Source: CADCVT01 sp036389485 (lineage in GTDB: Bacteria > Actinomycetota > Thermoleophilia > Solirubrobacterales > Solirubrobacteraceae). Taken from it: a stretch of 64,000 nt of DNA. The position numbers and the translations under genes are program-made. The stretch spans positions 1-64,000 of the forward strand of contig DASVPR010000055.1 in assembly GCA_036389485.1 (NCBI GenBank). The letters are read 5' to 3'. The notes below the pieces were generated by a model. It ran no database searches, was not told the DNA's origin, and saw only the letters and a list, made by a program, of their open reading frames with translations. Of the stretch, positions 8,333 to 17,700 are shown piece by piece; the first letter of the stretch is position 1, and every line of letters starts with the position of its first letter.

Positions 8333-8950
8333 GTGGCCGAGCTCGCGCTGATCCTCTACCTCGCCTACCTCGCGCTCGCGTTCGGGCTGCGGACGGCGAT
8401 GCAGGTCCGGCGCACCGGGTCGACGGGGTTCAAGGGGATCGGCGGGCGGCCGGGGTCGGCGGAGTGGGTCGCGGGGGTCGGCTTCACGGTCGCGCTGCTG
8501 CTCGGGTTCTCCGCGCCGGTCCTCGCGCTGCTCGACGTCGTGGAGCCGATCGACGTGCTCGACGGCGCCGGCGCGCACGCGGCCGGGGTCGTCCTCGCGG
8601 TGGCCGGCATTGGCGCGACGTTGTACGCGCAGATCGCGATGGGGACGAGCTGGCGGATAGGCGTCGACCCCGCCGAGCGCACGGACCTCGTCACCAGCGG
8701 CCCGTTCGCGCTCGTCCGCAACCCGATCTTCTCGGCGATGCTCCCGACCGCGCTCGGCCTCGTCCTGCTCGTGCCGAGCTGGGTCGCGATCGCGGGTCTC
8801 GTCGGGCTGCTCCTCGCACTCGAGCTGCAGGTCCGCGTCGTGGAGGAGCCGTACCTGCTGCGCGTCCACGGCGCGACGTACGCGGACTACGCGCGGAGGG
8901 TCGGCCGCTTCGTGCCCGGAGTAGGGCGGCTCGGGGCGGCGCCGCAATGA
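8333..8950 (+). CDS. Isoprenylcysteine carboxyl methyltransferase-family membrane protein
   Basis: 205 residues with about five hydrophobic segments. The C-terminal part shows the ICMT/PEMT pattern: LVTSGPFALVRNPIFSAM, then VEEPYLLRVHGATYADYARR and a final RFVPG. In this family these residues bind SAM and a lipophilic substrate within the membrane. The natural substrate in bacteria is generally unknown. GTG at 8333 begins a hydrophobic N-terminus (MAELALILYLAYLALAFG). The next gene starts inside its stop codon (ATGA). Confidence 0.82.
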   Translation: MAELALILYLAYLALAFGLRTAMQVRRTGSTGFKGIGGRPGSAEWVAGVGFTVALLLGFSAPVLALLDVVEPIDVLDGAGAHAAGVVLAVAGIGATLYAQIAMGTSWRIGVDPAERTDLVTSGPFALVRNPIFSAMLPTALGLVLLVPSWVAIAGLVGLLLALELQVRVVEEPYLLRVHGATYADYARRVGRFVPGVGRLGAAPQ

Positions 8951-9783
8951 CCGACCAGGGCCAGTCCGCGTGGTCGGGCGCCGCCGCGGGCTGGGCGGCG
9001 GAGGCGGAGCGGCGCGAGGCCGGGCCCGCCGGGCGCGCCGCGGACGCGATGCTCCGCGCGGTCGCGCTGCAGCCGGGTGAGCGCGTGCTCGAGGTCGCGT
9101 GCGGCGCGGGCGACGTCGGCCTGCGCGCGGCGGAGCTCGTGGGGGCGGACGGCCGCGTCCTCTGCACGGACTTCGCCGACGCGATGGTCGACCTCGTCCG
9201 CGAGCGCGCCGCGCACCTCCCGCAGGTCGAGGCGCGGGTGCTCGACGCGCAGGACCCGCAGCTCGGCGGCCAGCGCTTCGACGTCGTCCTCTGCCGGTTC
9301 GGCTACATGCTCATGCCGGAGCCGGACCGCGCGCTGCGCGCGTCGCACGACGCCCTCGTCCCCGGCGGCCGGCTCGCGCTCGCGGTGTGGGGCCCGGCCG
9401 AGCGCAACCCGTGGCTGTCCCTGAAGACCGACGCCGTGATGGCCGAGCTCGGCGCTCCGCCGCCGGCGCCCGGCACGCCCGGCCCGTTCGCGCTCGCCGA
9501 CACGGCCCGCCTCCGCGAGCTGCTGACCCGTGCCGGCTTCACGGACGTCCAGATCGAGGACGTCGACGGCGTCCGCGAGCACGATTCGATCGACGAGTGG
9601 GTGGCCGACGGCGACGGCCCGATGCTGGCCCTCCTCTCCCACATGACCGACGAGCAGCGCGAGCGCGTCCGGGAGGCCGCGGCGGAGGGCGGGCGGAGGT
9701 TCGCCGCGGAGGACGGGCGCCTCCGGCTGCCGGCGAGCATCGTCGTCGCGAGCGCTACTGCCGGAAGTACGACGCGCCGTTGA
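8947..9783 (+). CDS. Class I SAM-dependent methyltransferase (UbiE/COQ5-like)
   Basis: 278 residues. The SAM-binding motif I is VLEVACGAGDVGLRAAELV near residues 43-61, followed by an acidic motif (LCTDFADAMV) and LDAQDP for adenine binding. The C-terminal half resembles ubiquinone/menaquinone-type small-molecule methyltransferases. Substrate is unknown; close coupling (ATGA) to the ICMT-like membrane protein suggests a shared lipophilic substrate. Its last 29 bases overlap the end of the convergent SDR gene. Confidence 0.88.
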   Translation: MTDQGQSAWSGAAAGWAAEAERREAGPAGRAADAMLRAVALQPGERVLEVACGAGDVGLRAAELVGADGRVLCTDFADAMVDLVRERAAHLPQVEARVLDAQDPQLGGQRFDVVLCRFGYMLMPEPDRALRASHDALVPGGRLALAVWGPAERNPWLSLKTDAVMAELGAPPPAPGTPGPFALADTARLRELLTRAGFTDVQIEDVDGVREHDSIDEWVADGDGPMLALLSHMTDEQRERVREAAAEGGRRFAAEDGRLRLPASIVVASATAGSTTRR

Positions 9784-10504
9784 CGTCGAGCACGGCGCCG
9801 CTGGCCATCTCGGCCTCGGGCGACGCCATGTAGAGCACCGCCGCGGCGATCTCCTCGGCGGTCGCGGCGCGGCCGAGGGGGCTCTGCGCGCGGATCGCGT
9901 CGCCCTCGGGGCTCGAGAGGTACGGCGCCGCCATCTCGGTCTCCACGAACCCGGGCGCGACGGTCATGACCGCGATGCCGGCGGGGCCGAGCTCGCGCGC
10001 GAGCGATTGGCCGAACGAGGTGAGGCCCGCCTTCGCGGCGCCGTAGGCGGAGTGCTCGGGCTCGCCGCGGATCGCACCGCGCGAGCCCACGTTGACGATC
10101 CGCCCGCGGCCGGCCGCGAGCATGTGCCGCACCGCGCACCACGTCGTGTTCGCGACGCCGACGAGGTTCACGTCGAGCGTCCGGCGCCACGATGCCTGCC
10201 ACTCCTCGTACGTCGCCTCCCCGATGGGATGGCGCTCGTAGATCCCGGCGTTGTTGACCAGCACCTCGATCCCGCCGAGCGTCTCGGCCGCCTCGTCCAC
10301 CATGGAGCGCACGGCATCCGGGTCGGCGAGGTCGGCGCCGACGGCGACGTGGCCGGCGCCGTCGAGCGACGCGAGGACGTCCTCCGCCCGCGCGCGGTTC
10401 GCGCCGTGGTGCACCGCCACGCGATCGCCCGCCGCCGCGAACGCCCGCGCGACCGCGGCGCCGATCCCGCGCGACGCGCCCGTCACCAGCACCGCCCGAT
10501 CCAT
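9755..10504 (-). CDS. SDR-family NAD(P)-dependent oxidoreductase (FabG-like)
   Basis: 249 residues, the classical short-chain dehydrogenase length. It has the cofactor motif TGASRGIGAAVARAF (8-22), NNAGIY (84-89), catalytic Ser141, and the YxxxK pair Tyr154/Lys158 (SAYGAAKAG). The C-terminus ends VLDVNGASYFRQ, as in 3-oxoacyl-ACP reductase-like SDRs. It probably reduces a ketone or oxidises an alcohol with NAD(P)(H) in the cytosol. It lies 11 bases downstream of a TetR regulator in the same orientation, which probably controls it. Confidence 0.92.
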   Translation of the reverse strand: MDRAVLVTGASRGIGAAVARAFAAAGDRVAVHHGANRARAEDVLASLDGAGHVAVGADLADPDAVRSMVDEAAETLGGIEVLVNNAGIYERHPIGEATYEEWQASWRRTLDVNLVGVANTTWCAVRHMLAAGRGRIVNVGSRGAIRGEPEHSAYGAAKAGLTSFGQSLARELGPAGIAVMTVAPGFVETEMAAPYLSSPEGDAIRAQSPLGRAATAEEIAAAVLYMASPEAEMASGAVLDVNGASYFRQ

Positions 10505-10515
10505 GCGGCGGGACC

Positions 10516-11136
10516 TTAGGGGGCCGGCGCCCGCGTGGCCACCATCGCGCCCAGCACGGTCGCGAGCTGGCCGAAGGTGCTCTCGAGGTCGACGCCCTCG
10601 TCGATCTGCCGCGCGACGAACGCGCCGTCGGCCAGCGCGAGCGCGAAGTGGGCGAGCTCCGCCGAGACCGCGCCGCGCTCGTCGTCCGGCAGATCCTCGA
10701 GCGCCGCCGCGATCGCCTCCTCCAGCCGCTCGCGCGCCCGCTGCCGCGTCTCGCGGACGAGCGCGAGCACCTTCGTGTCGTCGGTGTGCTGGAGGCCGAG
10801 GGTGATGAGGAGCTGCAGGAACTGCGGGTGCTCCTCGAGCAGCAGCGCGGCGGTCGCGAGGCCCGCGCGGATCCGCTCCACCGGCGTGCCGCTGAAGTCG
10901 GCGGCGTGGGGGAGGGACGCGAAGAACCGGTCGGCGCCGCGCTGCATCACCGCGAGCAGCACGCCGTCCTTGCTGCCGAAGTGCCAGTAGATCGAGCTGG
11001 CCGGCAGCCCGCTCGCGCGCTCGATCCGCGAGATCGACGCGCCCGTGAACCCGTGCGCCGCCATCAGTCGCTCGGCGGCGTCGAGGATCGCCTCGCGCGA
11101 CGCGGCGCCCATCCGCTGACGCTGGCTCACCGGCAC
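10516..11136 (-). CDS. TetR/AcrR-family transcriptional regulator
   Basis: 206 residues. The N-terminal HTH spans about 12-58 (REAILDAAERLMAAHGFTGA, then RIERASGLPASSIYWHFGSK); the C-terminal ligand domain is all-helical. It most likely represses its own operon with the downstream SDR gene and responds to a hydrophobic ligand. The start is the GTG at 11136, with TAGAGT ending 6 bases upstream. It diverges from a small membrane protein gene across 39 bases. Confidence 0.92.
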   Translation of the reverse strand: MPVSQRQRMGAASREAILDAAERLMAAHGFTGASISRIERASGLPASSIYWHFGSKDGVLLAVMQRGADRFFASLPHAADFSGTPVERIRAGLATAALLLEEHPQFLQLLITLGLQHTDDTKVLALVRETRQRARERLEEAIAAALEDLPDDERGAVSAELAHFALALADGAFVARQIDEGVDLESTFGQLATVLGAMVATRAPAP

Positions 11137-11142
11137 GTGCGC

Positions 11143-11148
11143 ACTCTA
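11143..11148 (-). promoter_or_regulatory. -10 element of the TetR-SDR operon
   Basis: On the reverse strand this reads TAGAGT, a TANNNT match ending 6 bases before the GTG at 11136. This implies a leaderless mRNA, and the site is a likely autorepression target. Confidence 0.5.
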
Positions 11149-11160
11149 AGCGGCCCGCGC

Positions 11161-11166
11161 TACCTT
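11161..11166 (+). promoter_or_regulatory. -10-like element of the small membrane protein gene
   Basis: TACCTT (TANNNT) ends 9 bases before the ATG at 11176. It lies 13 bases from the divergent -10 of the TetR gene, so one repressor footprint could cover both. Confidence 0.4.
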
Positions 11167-11175
11167 GGCGCGCTG

Positions 11176-11409
11176 ATGCCGAAGCGGGCCACCCTGATCG
11201 CCCTCGCCGTCTGGAGCGTCCTCGTCCTCGCGTTCTACGTGTGGACCGTCGTGTCGAACTGCTCGGAGAGCGGGCAGGCGGACGGCAACGACTGCGGCGC
11301 GGCGATCGGCCTCGGGGTCGTGATGGCGGTGATGATCTGGCTCGCGGGAGCGATCGTCGTCGCGCTCGTCGCCGGCGCGACCGCGCTGATCCGCCGGCTC
11401 GCGCGCTAG
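11176..11409 (+). CDS. Small two-TM membrane protein, function unknown
   Basis: 77 residues. Two hydrophobic helices (about 6-26 and 45-68) flank a short loop with two Cys residues (NCSESG and NDCGAA), which would face outside and could form a disulfide. A basic C-terminal tail (RRLAR) fits cytosolic placement. No family recognised. The stop codon shares a CTAG with the stop of the convergent membrane protein gene. Expression near the TetR gene suggests, but does not prove, shared control. Confidence 0.7.
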   Translation: MPKRATLIALAVWSVLVLAFYVWTVVSNCSESGQADGNDCGAAIGLGVVMAVMIWLAGAIVVALVAGATALIRRLAR

Positions 11410-11822
11410 GTCGGCTTCGTCGTCATCGCGAAGATCGCGACGAGGTACAGCAGCAGGCAGAGCCCGACGAGGATCGCGGCGGCCCGCACCCGCGTGCCGC
11501 CCTGTGCGCGCCGCACCGAGATGCCGGTGAGCACCGTCGCGGCGATCAGGAGGAGCAGCGACAGCTCCGACGTCCCGAACCCGAGGCCGACCCAGGTCTC
11601 GTCGTCGGAGTAGCCGCTCTCGTCGAGCAGCCACTGGGCGGCGATGCGCATGACGAGCCACGCCGGGAGCGCCGCGAGCAGCAGCGCGCGGTAGCCCAGG
11701 CGCAGCGCCGCGCCGTCGTCCGCTCGCCACGCGCCGACGAGCGCGGTGGCGGACAGCAGCAGCGAGCCCACCAGCACCATCGCGGCGAGGACGTGGAGGA
11801 AGAACGGGACGTCCACGCTCAC
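11406..11822 (-). CDS. Four-TM membrane protein, DUF2269-like (paralogue 1)
   Basis: 138 residues with four predicted membrane helices. It begins with a conserved FLHVLAA motif whose His sits inside TM1, as in CopD/DUF2269-type integral membrane proteins. It is a paralogue of the gene immediately upstream (FLHVLAAMVLVGS against FLHVLAAFLLMGT). GTG at 11822 overlaps the preceding stop (GTGA). Function unknown; the embedded His makes heme or metal binding possible but untested. Confidence 0.75.
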   Translation of the reverse strand: MSVDVPFFLHVLAAMVLVGSLLLSATALVGAWRADDGAALRLGYRALLLAALPAWLVMRIAAQWLLDESGYSDDETWVGLGFGTSELSLLLLIAATVLTGISVRRAQGGTRVRAAAILVGLCLLLYLVAIFAMTTKPT

Positions 11823-12193
11823 GCCCCCGGCTTGAAGATCATGTCGGCGAGGAGGAGCACGACGACCGCGGCGCGGAGCCAGTGCCACTGCGCGAAGCGC
11901 TCCGGCGCGCCGTCGATCGCCGCGCGCGCCCGCCGGCCGAGCTCCGTCGCGATCGCCCACAGCACGAGCGCCGCGATGATCCAGAAGTCGAGCAGCTCGT
12001 ACCCGTCGATGTCGAGCGCGAGCCAGACGCCGAAGACGAGCGTCCCGAGGCCGCCGACGTCCCACAGGACATTGGCCACCGAGATCGTCCGCGCCGGGGC
12101 CGCGGACCCAAGTGCGACACCGCTGAGCATCACGACCGTTCCCATCAGCAGGAATGCCGCAAGGACGTGGAGGAACAGCAATGTGTCCGTCAC
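11819..12193 (-). CDS. Four-TM membrane protein, DUF2269-like (paralogue 2)
   Basis: 124 residues, four hydrophobic segments, N-terminal FLHVLAA with an intramembrane His. It is translationally coupled to paralogue 1, which suggests the two proteins form a heterodimer in the membrane. GTG at 12193 is chosen because it gives the same N-terminus length as the paralogue and because TAGGGT ends 8 bases upstream. Function unknown. Confidence 0.75.
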   Translation of the reverse strand: MTDTLLFLHVLAAFLLMGTVVMLSGVALGSAAPARTISVANVLWDVGGLGTLVFGVWLALDIDGYELLDFWIIAALVLWAIATELGRRARAAIDGAPERFAQWHWLRAAVVVLLLADMIFKPGA

Positions 12194-12201
12194 GACCGCG
12201 C

Positions 12202-12207
12202 ACCCTA
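12202..12207 (-). promoter_or_regulatory. -10 element of the tandem DUF2269-like genes
   Basis: On the reverse strand this reads TAGGGT, ending 8 bases before GTG 12193; leaderless geometry with no Shine-Dalgarno sequence. Confidence 0.45.
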
Positions 12208-12241
12208 ACGGGACGCCTGGTCGTGTGCCGATTGTGACGAG

Positions 12242-12367
12242 ATGGAGAAGGCCGTCACCTTCGTCGAGATCTGCGGCATGACGCTGCTGACCCTGGGCGG
12301 GGCCGCGCTGTTGGTCGCGCCCGCCGTCGAGGCGAGCGCCGCCGTCGCGCGCCGCCTGAAGCGCTAG
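12242..12367 (+). CDS. Predicted 41-residue single-TM small protein
   Basis: A short frame from ATG 12242 to TAG 12367 encodes one strong hydrophobic helix (about residues 9-35, from ICGMTLLTLGGAALLVA onward) with a basic tail ARRLKR, as in many small bacterial membrane proteins. GATTGT ends 6 bases before the ATG. It fills most of the 225-base gap between the divergent DUF2269-like pair and the gene at 12419. No homologue recognised; it could be fortuitous. Confidence 0.4.
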   Translation: MEKAVTFVEICGMTLLTLGGAALLVAPAVEASAAVARRLKR

Positions 12368-12418
12368 CGACGCAGCCCGAACGCGGGGCGAACGCTCGCC
12401 GAACGCGCGGGCGCGAAC

Positions 12419-13729
12419 GTGCGCCGCGTGATCCACACCGAGCACGACCACCACATCGGCGAGGCGATGCAGGACCTCGCGAGCTTCCCGCTCCTGGCCG
12501 CGATCTACGGCCGCCGCTCGCGCCGGTTCGCGCTCGGCGGCGCGATCCCCGACGGGCCGCTGGCGTACGCGTCCGCCCACGAGCCGGTCCCGCTGTCCGA
12601 GCTCGAGCGCCTCGTCGTGCTGACGTCGATGGCCGGCTCGACCGGCTGGCACTACGCGATCACCCGCAACGCGCGGTACGCCCCGCACTTCGCGAACTAC
12701 GCCGGCGGCGCGGCCGGACGCACGTTCCCGAGCGCCGCCGGGTTCCACACGACGGAGTTCTTCTTCACCGACGACTCCGGGACGTACTTCCTCCCGACGC
12801 GGGACGCCGGCGCGCTCGTCGACCCGGCCGACGAGGAGGTCACGCCGGAGCTGATGGTCGAGCGCCACCGCGGGCTGATCCGCAAGCTGTCGGACGACCG
12901 GATCCACCTCCCGCGCGAGGAGCCCTACCTCGAGGGCCACAACACGTGGTGCGTGAACGTGCCGGGCTCGCTCCTCGTCATCCCCGTCGCGGACCTGGCG
13001 ATGCACAGCGTCGCCGGCCTGTGCTTCCTCGCGCAGAACGGCTACGTCCTGCACGACGACGTCAACGGCCGCCCGATCCCGGGGCTCGAGCGCTTCTCCT
13101 CGTTCGTCGACGTGTCCGAGGGCTTCCCCCTGTCGTTCTTCGACCAGTACATGCTGGCGGAGGCGACGGCCGAGCTGGCGACCGCGTGCTACGCGGGCGT
13201 CCTGACGCTGCAGGCGATGGGCCTCGGCGGATGGATGTTCGACGGCATCGACCGGTTCTCGATGCTCGGGGCGTCGGGCGATCCGGCCGTGCCCGGCCTC
13301 GGCTTCCGCTACGACACCGACGACCGCTGGGCGGTCCCGAACCCGACCGGGCTGGACGGCGTGTTCGAGGCGCTCTGCCCGCCGCACGTCGACGACATGC
13401 ACGCCGCGGTCGACGCCTTCTGCGAGCGCAAGTACGGGTCCGGCGGGCCGTACAACGCGGCGACGCCGGGCGCGTGGAGCGAGAGCGCCGCGGTACGGTC
13501 GAGCGCGGAGGTCCACAGCCCCGAGTTCCGCGAGTGCGTCGCGATCCAGGCGCAGTACCTCTACGAGACGTTCGGGAAGTTCCCGGCGACGGTGCCGAGC
13601 GTCCAGATCCTCAACTACGTCCAGGCGCACCACCTCGACCTGGACTTCTACGACGACAAGTTCCGGCCCGGCTCCTACCTGCGGACGCACGCGGAGCACA
13701 TGCGCCGGTGGCATGGGAAGGACACCTGA
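12419..13729 (+). CDS. Uncharacterised protein, possibly divergent nitroreductase/SagB-like
   Basis: 436 residues, no signal peptide or obvious membrane helix. I do not recognise the family with certainty. The N-terminal half has YGRRSRRFALGG, then PVPLSELERLVVL and a PSAAGFHTTEFFFTDDSGTY segment. These loosely recall the order of motifs in nitroreductase/SagB-like flavoproteins (RRSxRxF, an L-rich helix, a PSAGxxxxxE strand, then a GxY hairpin). The C-terminal half is rich in Trp, Tyr and His and contains a fixed CPPHVDDMHAAVDAFCERKYG block. The next gene starts inside its stop codon (TGATG), so the two are coupled. Flavin binding is inference. Confidence 0.7.
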   Translation: MRRVIHTEHDHHIGEAMQDLASFPLLAAIYGRRSRRFALGGAIPDGPLAYASAHEPVPLSELERLVVLTSMAGSTGWHYAITRNARYAPHFANYAGGAAGRTFPSAAGFHTTEFFFTDDSGTYFLPTRDAGALVDPADEEVTPELMVERHRGLIRKLSDDRIHLPREEPYLEGHNTWCVNVPGSLLVIPVADLAMHSVAGLCFLAQNGYVLHDDVNGRPIPGLERFSSFVDVSEGFPLSFFDQYMLAEATAELATACYAGVLTLQAMGLGGWMFDGIDRFSMLGASGDPAVPGLGFRYDTDDRWAVPNPTGLDGVFEALCPPHVDDMHAAVDAFCERKYGSGGPYNAATPGAWSESAAVRSSAEVHSPEFRECVAIQAQYLYETFGKFPATVPSVQILNYVQAHHLDLDFYDDKFRPGSYLRTHAEHMRRWHGKDT

Positions 13730-14088
13730 TGCACGACGAGATCCTCATCACCATCGCGCCCGCGGCGGACCCGGCCGTGGCGCACCTCGCGGCGCTCGAC
13801 TCGGCGCCGCCGATCGAGGGGCCGGCGCTCGTGGCCTCGCGCGGCGGCGTGCCCGTCGCCGCGGTCTCGTACGCGGGCGACGCGGTCGTCGCCGACCCGT
13901 TCGTCCCGACGGCGGGCGTCGTCGCGATGCTCGTCGAGCGGGCGGCACAGCTGCGCGGCGTGCGCGTGCGCGGCTCGCTGCGCGCGCGGCGCCGTGGCGA
14001 GCGGAGCGTGCGGCGGCAGCGCGCCGCCCGGCCGGTCCGCCTCGGGGGCGCGCCGCTCCCCGTCCCCGTCTCGTCCTCGGCGCGGTGA
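13729..14088 (+). CDS. Small conserved hypothetical protein with possible GNAT-like fragment
   Basis: 119 residues. The middle (ALVASRGGVPVAAVSYAGD, then VADPFVPTAGVVAML) resembles short actinobacterial proteins that carry a partial acetyltransferase-like beta hairpin. The last 40 residues are Arg-rich and probably disordered. It is coupled to the gene before it (TGATG) and ends 3 bases before the next start, so it sits mid-operon. No enzymatic motif is complete; function unknown. Confidence 0.6.
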   Translation: MHDEILITIAPAADPAVAHLAALDSAPPIEGPALVASRGGVPVAAVSYAGDAVVADPFVPTAGVVAMLVERAAQLRGVRVRGSLRARRRGERSVRRQRAARPVRLGGAPLPVPVSSSAR

Positions 14089-14091
14089 GGC

Positions 14092-14688
14092 ATGGCCGCC
14101 GAGGCCTACGCATCCGCGAACGCCCTCGCCCGGCGCTCGCTCGAGCAGGCGGAGGCGGCCGCGTACCACGACGTGTTCGCCGCGGCGCCGCTGGGCGCCG
14201 CGGCGCGCGCGCAGCTGCGCATGCGGCTCACGGCGTACCGGCGGCGGGCGGCGGCGAAGCTCCTCCGCGGCGTGCCGCGGCTGCCGCGGTTCGTGACCGG
14301 CTTCGACGTCGGCGTCGCGAGCGCGGAGCACGCCGAGGAGGTCGGCTTCCTGATCGCGGCGGCGTTCGAGCTGCCCGCGGCGGCGGAGCCCGCGTTCTCG
14401 TGCCTCGTCGGCCGGCCGGGGTGGACGTGCCACGTCGCGCTGCGCGAGGGCGAGCCCGTCGCGGCGGCGATGCTGCACGCCGCGAGCCGGATCGGCTGGC
14501 TCGGCTTCGCCGCGACGCGCCCGGACCGCCGCGGCCACGGCGCCCACTCCGCGCTCGTCGCGACGCGCCTCTCCGCCGCGACGGCCGCCGGCTGCTGGTC
14601 GGTGGTCGCCGAGTGCGCGGTGGAAGGCGCCGCCCGCCGGAACCTCGAGCGGGCGGGGTTCGAGGTCGCGTACGTGCGCGCCTCCTGA
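14092..14688 (+). CDS. GNAT-family N-acetyltransferase
   Basis: 198 residues. The N-terminal 85 residues are helical and basic; the acetyltransferase core follows with HVALREGEPVAAAML (beta 2-3), WLGFAATRPDRRGHGAHSAL (the acetyl-CoA P-loop Q/RxxGxG/A, here RRGHGA) and the C-terminal NLERAGFEVAYVR typical of GNATs. Acceptor unknown; operon position after the putative flavoprotein suggests a role in modifying its product. Confidence 0.82.
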   Translation: MAAEAYASANALARRSLEQAEAAAYHDVFAAAPLGAAARAQLRMRLTAYRRRAAAKLLRGVPRLPRFVTGFDVGVASAEHAEEVGFLIAAAFELPAAAEPAFSCLVGRPGWTCHVALREGEPVAAAMLHAASRIGWLGFAATRPDRRGHGAHSALVATRLSAATAAGCWSVVAECAVEGAARRNLERAGFEVAYVRAS

Positions 14689-14751
14689 GCCCCGCGCCGC
14701 GCGGGCCTTGACCGCGCCCCTCGCCGCTCGGCGAGAATCGAGACGAGACGA

Positions 14752-17700
14752 ATGCTCCGGATCCGTGTCCTTGGTGGCCTCGCGCTGGAGGTCGACGGGC
14801 AGCCGCGCCCGCTGCCGGAGACCGCGCGCGGCCGCGCGCTGCTCGCGTTCTGCGCGCTGAACCTCGGGTCGCACCCGCGGGCGCGGCTCGCGGCGGCGCT
14901 GCGGCCCGACGTGCTGGACCGCAGCGCCCGCGCCACGCTGCGGCAGGCGATCTGGGCGCTGCGGCAGGCCGTCGGCGAGGACGGCGACGGCGGCGCGATC
15001 GTCGCCGATCGCGACCGCTTCGGCCTGCGCGAGGACGCCGTACGGGTCGACGTCCTCGAGCTGCGGGCGCTCGCCGAGGCGGGCGAGACCGCGGCCGCGC
15101 TGGAGCTGGCCGGCGGCGAGCTGCTGCCCGAGCTCGACGACGAGTGGGCCGTCGCCGCCCGCGGCGCGCACCACGACGAGGTCGGCGAGCTGCTGGTCCG
15201 CCGCGCCGAGGAGGCCGCGGCCGCGGGTGACGTCGCCTCCGCCGTCGCCTGTGCGCGGCGCGCGCTGGAGCACGACCCGCGCTCGGAGCGCGCGGCCCGC
15301 ACGCTGATGACGCGCCTCGCCGAGGCCGGCGACCGCCCCGCCGCGCTCGCGACGTACCGGACGCTCGGGGATCGCCTCCGCCGCGAACTGGGAGTGGCGC
15401 CGTCGCCGGCGACCCGCGAGCTGGCGGAAAGGATCCGCGCGGGGGAGGTGTTCGAGCCGCCGGCGGCGGAGGCGCGCGAGGGAGGCGGCGGAGCGGTCCG
15501 CTCGGGAGGCGCCGGAGCGGTCCGCTCGGGGGGCGGCGGGGCGGTCCGCTCCCGAGGCGTCGGGGCGCTCCGCTCCGGAGGCGCCGGAGCGACTCCTCCC
15601 GGCGGCGCCGGCGAGGCGCGCTCGGGGGGCGCGGATGAGGCGCCGCTGCGGATCGCTCTTCCCGCGCGGCTTCGCGAGGCTCCGCGGGCGCCGTTCGTCG
15701 GGCGCGAGGCGGCCATGGCGCGGCTTCGGGCGGCGTGGGACGGAGCGGCGGCGGGGGCACGGCGGCTGGTGGAGGTGTGGGGGGACCCGGGGATCGGGAA
15801 GACGCGGCTGGCGCGCGAGCTGGCCGTCGAGGCGCACGAGCGGGGCGCGATCGTGCTGCTCGGTGCAGCGGAGGAGGATCCGCTGTCGCCGTTCCAGCCG
15901 TTCGTCGAGGCGCTGACGCACGTCTGCCGCGAGCTGTCCGACGAGGAGCTCGCGGCGATCGCCGGACCGTCGGCGCGCGACCTCGCCCGGCTCGTCCCGG
16001 CGCTCGGCGACCGCCTGCCCGACCGCGATGGCGCCGCCGACGGCGACGACCGCCTGCGCCTCTTCGAGGCCGTCGCGCAGGTGCTCGGCGCGCTCTCGCG
16101 GCACGCGCCGGTCCTGTTTCTGATCGACGACGCGCACTGGGCCGACGACCCGACGCTCAAGCTCCTGCGCCACCTGCTGCGCTCCGCGCGCGGGCCGGAG
16201 CGGATCCTGCTGCTCCTCACGTGCCGCACGGGGACCGCGGCCCCGGTCCGCGTCGAGCGCGAGATCAACGTCGAGCGCATCCGCCTCCAGGGCCTCGGCC
16301 CCGAGGAGGCGCACGAGCTGCTGACCGCCACCGGCTGCCTGGTCGACGACCAGGAGCGCGCGCAGATCGTGGAGCGCACGGAGGGCAACCCGTTCTTCCT
16401 CGAGCTGTTCGGCGACGCGGACGGCGGAGCGATCCCAGTTGGGGTCAAGGAGGCCATCGAGCAGCGGGTCGCGGGGCTGAGCGACGAGGCCAGGGAGGTC
16501 CTCGTGCTCGCCGCGGTCGCGGGCCAGGCGTTCGACGTCACCGTGCTCGAGGGCGCCGCGCGGTGGGACGTCCTCGCCGCGGTCGACGAGGCGGTGGAGG
16601 CGGGCGTCGTCGAGGAGGACGCCGAGGTGTTCGGCCGCTACCGCTTCCGCCACGCGCTCGTGCGCGACGTCCTCTACCAGGAGCCGAGCCGCGTGCGCCG
16701 CTCGCGCATGCACGTCCACATCGCCCGCGCGCTCGAGCAGCGCGGCGGGCGCGAGGCGGAGGTCGCGCACCACCTGCTCGCCGCGCTCCCGTCCGGCGAC
16801 GCGCTGCGGGCCGTCACCGCCGCGGCGCGCGCCGCCCGCCGCGCCGGCTCGATGCTCGCCCACGAGGAGGCCGCGACCCTCTACCGCCGCGCCCTCGCCG
16901 CCCAGCCCGAGGGCGGCCTGCCGGACGCCGACCGTGCCGAGATCCTCATCGGCCTCGGCGAGGCGGAGCAGCGCGCCGGGGCGCGAGACAGCGCCCGGCC
17001 CGCGCTCGAGGAGGCGGCCGCGCTCGCCGCGAAGCTCGACGACGGGACGCTGCTCGCCCGCGCCGCGCTCGCCCACGGTGGCGTCGGCGTGGTCATCGCC
17101 GCGCCCGACCCGGTCACCGTCCGCCTCCTGCGCGACGCGCTCGCGCTGCTCGACCAGGACGACCCGCTCCGCGCGCGGGTGCTCGCGCGCCTCTCGATCG
17201 AGCTCTACTACGCCGACCGCGACGAGGCCGAGGCGCTCAGCGCCAACGCGGTCGCGCTCGCCAGGCGCCAGCGCGAGCCCGCTGCCCTCGCGGCCGCGCT
17301 CAGCGCCCGGCGCGTCGCGCTCTGGACGCCGCACCACAGCGAGGAGCGCCTCGCGGTCGCGGCGGAGATGGAGGAGAACGCGCTGCGCGCCGGCGACCGC
17401 GAGCAGGCGCTCCAGGCCCACAACTGGCTCATCGTCGACCTGCTCGAGCTCGGCGAGGTCGCGGGCGTCGACGCCGCGATCGACGACTACGAGCGCGCCG
17501 CCGCCGAGGTCGGCCTGCCCAACTACGCCTGGTACGTCCCGCTGTGGCGCTCGATGCGCGCCGCGATGGACGGCCGCTGGGACGCCGCTCAGGCGCTCGC
17601 GATCGAGGCCCGCGACGTCGGCCGTCGCGCCCAGGACGCCAACGCGGACCTGTTCTGGACGATCCAGGAGGCGCACATCCTCATCGAGCGGGGGCGTTTC

